From Rhodospirillales bacterium (lineage in GTDB: Bacteria; Pseudomonadota; Alphaproteobacteria; Rhodospirillales; UBA2165), in assembly GCA_013204125.1 (NCBI GenBank), contig JABMOP010000246.1, forward strand, positions 1 to 8,182: 8,182 nucleotides of DNA. The letters are read 5' to 3'. The notes below the pieces were generated by a model. That model was given only the letters and a program-made list of their open reading frames with translations. It did no database searches and was not told where the DNA came from. Position numbers and translations under genes: made by a program. Positions 4,965 to 8,182 of the stretch are shown here, piece after piece (the stretch's first letter is position 1; the number at the start of each line of letters is the position of its first letter).

Positions 4965-6989
4965 TTAGTGGGCGGCGGCCCGGCCGGCCACCACATCTTC
5001 GGCTTCTTTTCCGGTGAATTCCTGCAATCGGTCGAACTTCCAATCGAACGACGCGATGCCTTGGGTCAAGGAGCGCAGCTCGTTAATCAGGTCGAGGGTT
5101 TCAGATTCCGGCATATGCGCCGAAACTTCATCCCATCCGGGCCAGCCGTCCTTGGGCTCGAACCCCAAAATCTGACCGCGCCGGCCGCTGATCAGCCGCT
5201 GCACTTTGGAGGTAAAATCGCTTGGCGCCGAAATACTCACTTCGAATATCGGCTCCAACAACACCGGCGAGCATTTGGGCATGCCTTCGCGCATCGCCAG
5301 CGATCCCGCCATCTTGAACGCTTGCTCTGACGAATCGACCGCGTGGAACTGGCCGTCGTTCAATTCAACGCAAATATCGACAACCGGAAATCCAAGCGGG
5401 CCGCGCGCCATATAATCCTTAACGCCGTGTTCGACGGCGGGAATATATTGTTTGGGCACGACGCCGCCGGAAATCGAATTGGTGAATTGAAAACCCGATC
5501 CCCGCGGCAGCGGTTTGATTTCCACATGCACATCGCCGAATTGACCATGACCGCCCGATTGTTTCTTGTGGCGGGCATGTTGGTTCACCGGTTTACGGAT
5601 CGTTTCCTTGTAAGCCACTTGCGGCAAATGGGCGTCCACCTCGAGCTTGTTGCGATTGGCCAGGCGTTCGATGGCGATGCGCAGATGGGTCTCCCCTTGC
5701 CCGCGAAATATTTGTTCGCCGGTGTCGGGGTTGGCGCCATAGCTCAAAGATGTGTCTTCTTCGACGATCTTTGCCAGAGCGGTCGCCAATTTTACTTCGT
5801 CGTCGCGCTTGCCCGCCCGGATCGACAGCGCATAGACCGGCGCCACCGGCTTTGGCCAATCGACCCCTTCGGCGTTGCCCGAAGCCGACAACGCATCACC
5901 GGCATGGATTTCATCCATGCGGCCAAACGCCACCACATCGCCGAGGCTTGCCTTGGCGGCTTTGTCTTGCCGCGCGCCGAACATTTTGGATATGCCGCTG
6001 ACCCGCGTGCCGTTGAGAGTGCTGCCATCGGCAATTTCGCCGCGCCAGACGCGGGCATAGGTTAACTTGCCCGAAGACGCGCCGTTATTAATTTTGAAAG
6101 CCTGGGCGAGCGGCTCGCCGCCGGCTTCGATGCCGTGACGTTCCGCCGTCTGCACCGCTTCGGGCGCTTCGTGGCGCAAGGCTTTCATCAACCGCGTGAT
6201 GCCGGTTTCTTTTTCGGCCGATCCGAAGAACACCGGAACAATGGCAGCGTGTTGCAGATCATTGCGCAAATTCTCGTACACGTCATCGGTTGCCGGAACA
6301 ACGTCTTCCAATATCTGTTCCATCAGCGTGTCGTTGAAATCGGCCAGCGTTTCCAACAATACATTCCGCTCTTGCCCGGTCCGGCCCGACAATTCCGCCG
6401 GAACTTCGATCAAATCCGACGGCCCGCCGTCCGCCCATTTGAAAGCGCGCCCGCTGACAAGATCGACAAAGCCGGTGATGGCATCGCCGTCGCGGATCGG
6501 GATTTCGCGCAGCACCAGCGGGCGGTGGGTTAAGGCTTGCAAGGCATCAAAGGTATCTTTGACCCGGGCTTCGGCGGAGTCCATTTTGTTGATAAAGACG
6601 ATGTAAGGCAGCCCGTTGCGGTCCATTTCCCTCATGATGCGGGCGGCGGCGTTCGCTTTGCCGGCGCCCGGATCAACCACCACAACGGCGATATCGGCGA
6701 CCATCATGGCGTTGAGCGAGTCTTGGGCGAGTTCGACCGAGCCGGGGCAATCGATAAAGGTCCAATCTTCGTCCAGATATTTTGCACTGGCGATATTCAT
6801 CTCGACGCTCATATTGCGGGCGCGGGCTTCGGGCGACGAATCGCCGACGCTATTTCCATCGCCGACGCTGCCCTTGCGCTTTAGCGCGCCCGAGGTATCG
6901 AGCAGGCTTTCAAGAAGGGTGGTTTTTCCCGACAGATACGGGCCGACAATGGCGGCGCATCTTGGGGCGGATGATTGCTTTACGGCCAT
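4965..6989 (-). CDS. Elongation factor G-like translational GTPase
   Basis: This is an EF-G paralogue of 674 residues, not the canonical fusA product. Its exact task is unknown; the family is expected to act on the ribosome in the cytoplasm. The start is ATG 6989 because a strong GGGAGGA lies just upstream; a TTG at 7022 is in frame but has no such site. The GTPase domain has G1 G-P-Y-L-S-G-K-T (16-23), G3 D-C-P-G-S (80-84), G4 N-K-M-D (134-137) and a G-S-A motif (256-258). Domain II covers about 292-372 and domain III about 382-465. Domain IV covers about 468-580 with G-G-H-G-Q-F-G-D (479-486) and G-G-V-V-P-K-Q-Y-I-P (508-517), and domain V about 581-655. Ser84 stands where EF-G and EF-Tu have the catalytic His, and switch I reads R-N-M-S-V in place of R-G-I-T-I. 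Domain IV, which enters the decoding site during translocation, is retained. The gene lies downstream of the aminotransferase, with a 135 bp gap. Confidence 0.9.
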   Translation of the reverse strand: MAVKQSSAPRCAAIVGPYLSGKTTLLESLLDTSGALKRKGSVGDGNSVGDSSPEARARNMSVEMNIASAKYLDEDWTFIDCPGSVELAQDSLNAMMVADIAVVVVDPGAGKANAAARIMREMDRNGLPYIVFINKMDSAEARVKDTFDALQALTHRPLVLREIPIRDGDAITGFVDLVSGRAFKWADGGPSDLIEVPAELSGRTGQERNVLLETLADFNDTLMEQILEDVVPATDDVYENLRNDLQHAAIVPVFFGSAEKETGITRLMKALRHEAPEAVQTAERHGIEAGGEPLAQAFKINNGASSGKLTYARVWRGEIADGSTLNGTRVSGISKMFGARQDKAAKASLGDVVAFGRMDEIHAGDALSASGNAEGVDWPKPVAPVYALSIRAGKRDDEVKLATALAKIVEEDTSLSYGANPDTGEQIFRGQGETHLRIAIERLANRNKLEVDAHLPQVAYKETIRKPVNQHARHKKQSGGHGQFGDVHVEIKPLPRGSGFQFTNSISGGVVPKQYIPAVEHGVKDYMARGPLGFPVVDICVELNDGQFHAVDSSEQAFKMAGSLAMREGMPKCSPVLLEPIFEVSISAPSDFTSKVQRLISGRRGQILGFEPKDGWPGWDEVSAHMPESETLDLINELRSLTQGIASFDWKFDRLQEFTGKEAEDVVAGRAAAH
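4968..4991 (+). terminator. Possible GC-rich hairpin after moaE, inside the end of the facing gene
   Basis: GTGGGCGGC (4968-4976) and GCCGGCCAC (4983-4991) pair in eight of nine positions around a six-base loop, beginning ten bases after the moaE stop. Only a broken pyrimidine stretch follows (about 5001-5014), not a clean T run. The hairpin overlaps codons for the Ala-rich tail of the EF-G-like gene, so codon composition could explain it. This is a weak candidate. Confidence 0.25.
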
Positions 6990-7124
6990 ACGTTCCTCCC
7001 AATATATCCAAGCGATCGGCAACTTCTCCGCCGCCTAGGAAATTAGGGGCGCGGCATTGCCTTACCTAAAATAGGGTAGTCGCCTTATCGGGGGGTCTTC
7101 AAGGGAAAAGGAGCAAATCGGCCC
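6990..7124 (-). other. Intergenic gap between aminotransferase and EF-G-like gene
   Basis: These 135 bp separate two genes read in the same direction. I see the EF-G-like ribosome binding site and a short palindrome (CCTA-AAA-TAGG on the + strand, 7065-7075). An imperfect AAGGG...CCCTT pairing after the aminotransferase stop has too long a loop to be a good terminator. No convincing -35/-10 pair was found. The gap is wide enough for a promoter, so co-transcription is open. Confidence 0.4.
6994..7000 (-). promoter_or_regulatory. Strong ribosome binding site of the EF-G-like gene
   Basis: On the minus strand GGGAGGA lies a few bases before ATG 6989. It fixes the start at M-A-V-K-Q-S-S and argues against the TTG start 33 bases upstream, which would place this site inside the coding region. 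Confidence 0.8.
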
Positions 7125-8182
7125 TTAAGAAAGCGCCGCCGTTGCCCGTTGGATACGCTGACAGGCGTCTTCCAGGATTTCCGTCGATGTGGCGTAGGAA
7201 ATGCGGAAATGGGGCGCCAGCCCGAAGGCGGTTCCGAGCACCACGGCGACGCCTTCGGCGTCGAGAAGGTAATTGCAGAAATCACCGTCGTTTTCGATTT
7301 TCTTGCCGTCGGGCGTCTTTTTGCCGATCAGATCGGCGCAGGACGGATAGACATAGAAGGCGCCTTCCGGCGTCAGACATTGGATGCCGGTCGCCTGGTT
7401 GAGCATCGACACCACCAGATCGCGGCGGTCTTTGAAGGCGGCATTGCGCTCGACGAGGAAATCCATAGGCCCGTTGAGGGCCGCGATCGACGCCGCTTGC
7501 GCAATGGATGTGGCGTGCGAATTGATTTGCGACTGCACCTTGTTCATGCCGGCGACCAATTCCTTGGGCCCGCCCACATAGCCGATGCGCCAGCCGGTCA
7601 TGGCGAAGGCTTTGGAAACGCCATTGAGGGTCAGCGTCCGGTCATAGAGGCCCGGTTCGATCTGAGCCGGCGTCGTGAATGTAAAATCGTCATAAATAAT
7701 ATGCTCATACATATCATCGGTCATGACCCAGACATGGGGGTGGCGCATCAGCACATCGGTCAGCGCCTTCAATTCATCCCGCGTATAGGCCGCCCCGGTC
7801 GGGTTGGACGGCGAATTGAGTATCAGCCATTTGGTCTTCGGCGTAATCGCCGCTTCCAATTGTTCGGCCTGCATCTTGAAATTATTTTCCGCCGTGCATT
7901 CGACGACGACCGGCGTGCCGTCGGCCAGCAAAACGATATCGGGATAGGATACCCAATAGGGCGCCGGGATAATCACTTCGTCGCCCACATCCAGGGTCGC
8001 CATCATGGCGTTGTAGATGCTTTGCTTGCCGCCGGCCGCCACTTGAATTTGGTCGGGCGTATAGGTCAGGCCGTTTTCGCGCTGGAACTTACCGCAGACG
8101 GCTTGGCGCAGCGCCATCGAGCCGGGCACATCGGTGTATTTGGTATAGCCGTCGTTGATTGCCTTGACCGCCGCTTCTTTGA
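7125..8182 (-). CDS. aatA: Class I aspartate aminotransferase, N-terminus cut by the window edge
   Basis: This PLP enzyme transfers the amino group between aspartate and 2-oxoglutarate, giving oxaloacetate and glutamate; some members of this subgroup also use prephenate. Codons run in frame to the window edge as K-E-A-A-V-K-A-I-N-D-G-Y-T-K-Y-T-D, so the GTG at 8129 (Val of D-V-P-G-S) is not the start. About 351 residues are visible of roughly 400 expected. In order the visible part shows G-G-K-Q (PLP phosphate region), P-A-P-Y-W-V-S-Y-P, N-S-P-S-N-P-T-G, D-D-M-Y-E-H, the PLP-lysine motif N-G-V-S-K-A-F-A-M-T-G-W-R-I-G-Y (lysine codon 7611-7613), and the C-terminal F-R-I-S-Y-A-T-S with the substrate carboxylate-binding Arg. 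The whole sequence resembles rhizobial AatA (subgroup I-beta/gamma type) rather than E. coli AspC. It is the first visible gene of the minus-strand pair. No frameshift or missing residue is seen. Confidence 0.94.
   Translation of the reverse strand, partial: KEAAVKAINDGYTKYTDVPGSMALRQAVCGKFQRENGLTYTPDQIQVAAGGKQSIYNAMMATLDVGDEVIIPAPYWVSYPDIVLLADGTPVVVECTAENNFKMQAEQLEAAITPKTKWLILNSPSNPTGAAYTRDELKALTDVLMRHPHVWVMTDDMYEHIIYDDFTFTTPAQIEPGLYDRTLTLNGVSKAFAMTGWRIGYVGGPKELVAGMNKVQSQINSHATSIAQAASIAALNGPMDFLVERNAAFKDRRDLVVSMLNQATGIQCLTPEGAFYVYPSCADLIGKKTPDGKKIENDGDFCNYLLDAEGVAVVLGTAFGLAPHFRISYATSTEILEDACQRIQRATAALS

Noticed and set aside
5343..6065. A 240-codon open frame on the plus strand opposite the EF-G-like gene
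   Set aside because: It is the mirror of conserved EF-G domains II-IV. It has no family motifs, and its length follows from codon bias on the true strand.
6990..7022. TTG start at 7022 adding 11 residues to the EF-G-like protein
   Set aside because: The extension would contain the strong ribosome binding site that serves ATG 6989, and it shows no family-like residues.
8127..8129. GTG as the start of the aminotransferase
   Set aside because: Family-like sequence continues in frame beyond it to the window edge (K-Y-T-D-V-P-G), so this is an internal Val codon of a gene truncated by the window.

Overview
The window looks like an ordinary chromosomal segment of an alphaproteobacterium. It is moderately GC-rich, and codon third positions favour C and G. 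The protein sequences and the gene neighbourhood resemble Rhodospirillales/Rhizobiales-type genomes. The aminotransferase closely matches the rhizobial AatA type as I remember it. I infer the taxon from recall of protein families; no search was run. I see no rRNA or tRNA genes, CRISPR arrays, insertion sequences or phage genes.

The left part (positions 1-4957, + strand) is one tightly packed gene train: uvrC (5' end cut by the window edge) - pgsA - mobB - moeA - moaD - moaE. Gaps are 36 bp or less, mobB overlaps pgsA by an ATGA, and moaE starts directly after the moaD stop. It joins nucleotide excision repair (UvrC) and phosphatidylglycerol synthesis (PgsA) to a molybdenum-cofactor block. In that block MoaD and MoaE form molybdopterin synthase, MoeA inserts molybdate, and MobB is the GTP-binding partner of the dinucleotide form of the cofactor. 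MoaA, MoaC, MoeB and MogA must be encoded elsewhere.

The right part (4965-8182, - strand) is transcribed toward the first block. It holds an EF-G-like translational GTPase and, upstream of it, a class I aspartate aminotransferase cut by the window edge. The stops of moaE and the EF-G-like gene face each other across only 7 bp.

The most notable point is at the far left. The uvrC reading frame carries an in-frame TAG (33-35) exactly where the tyrosine of the 'YIG' half of the GIY-YIG nuclease motif should be. Homologous sequence continues in the same frame on both sides. This is a sequencing or assembly error, a very recent nonsense mutation, or readthrough. Other points are a MoaD that ends Gly-Gly-Arg instead of Gly-Gly, with the Gly-Gly codons doubling as the moaE ribosome binding site, and an EF-G paralogue with Ser in place of the catalytic switch II His. 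Otherwise the content is housekeeping, and I found no convincing new multi-gene system.
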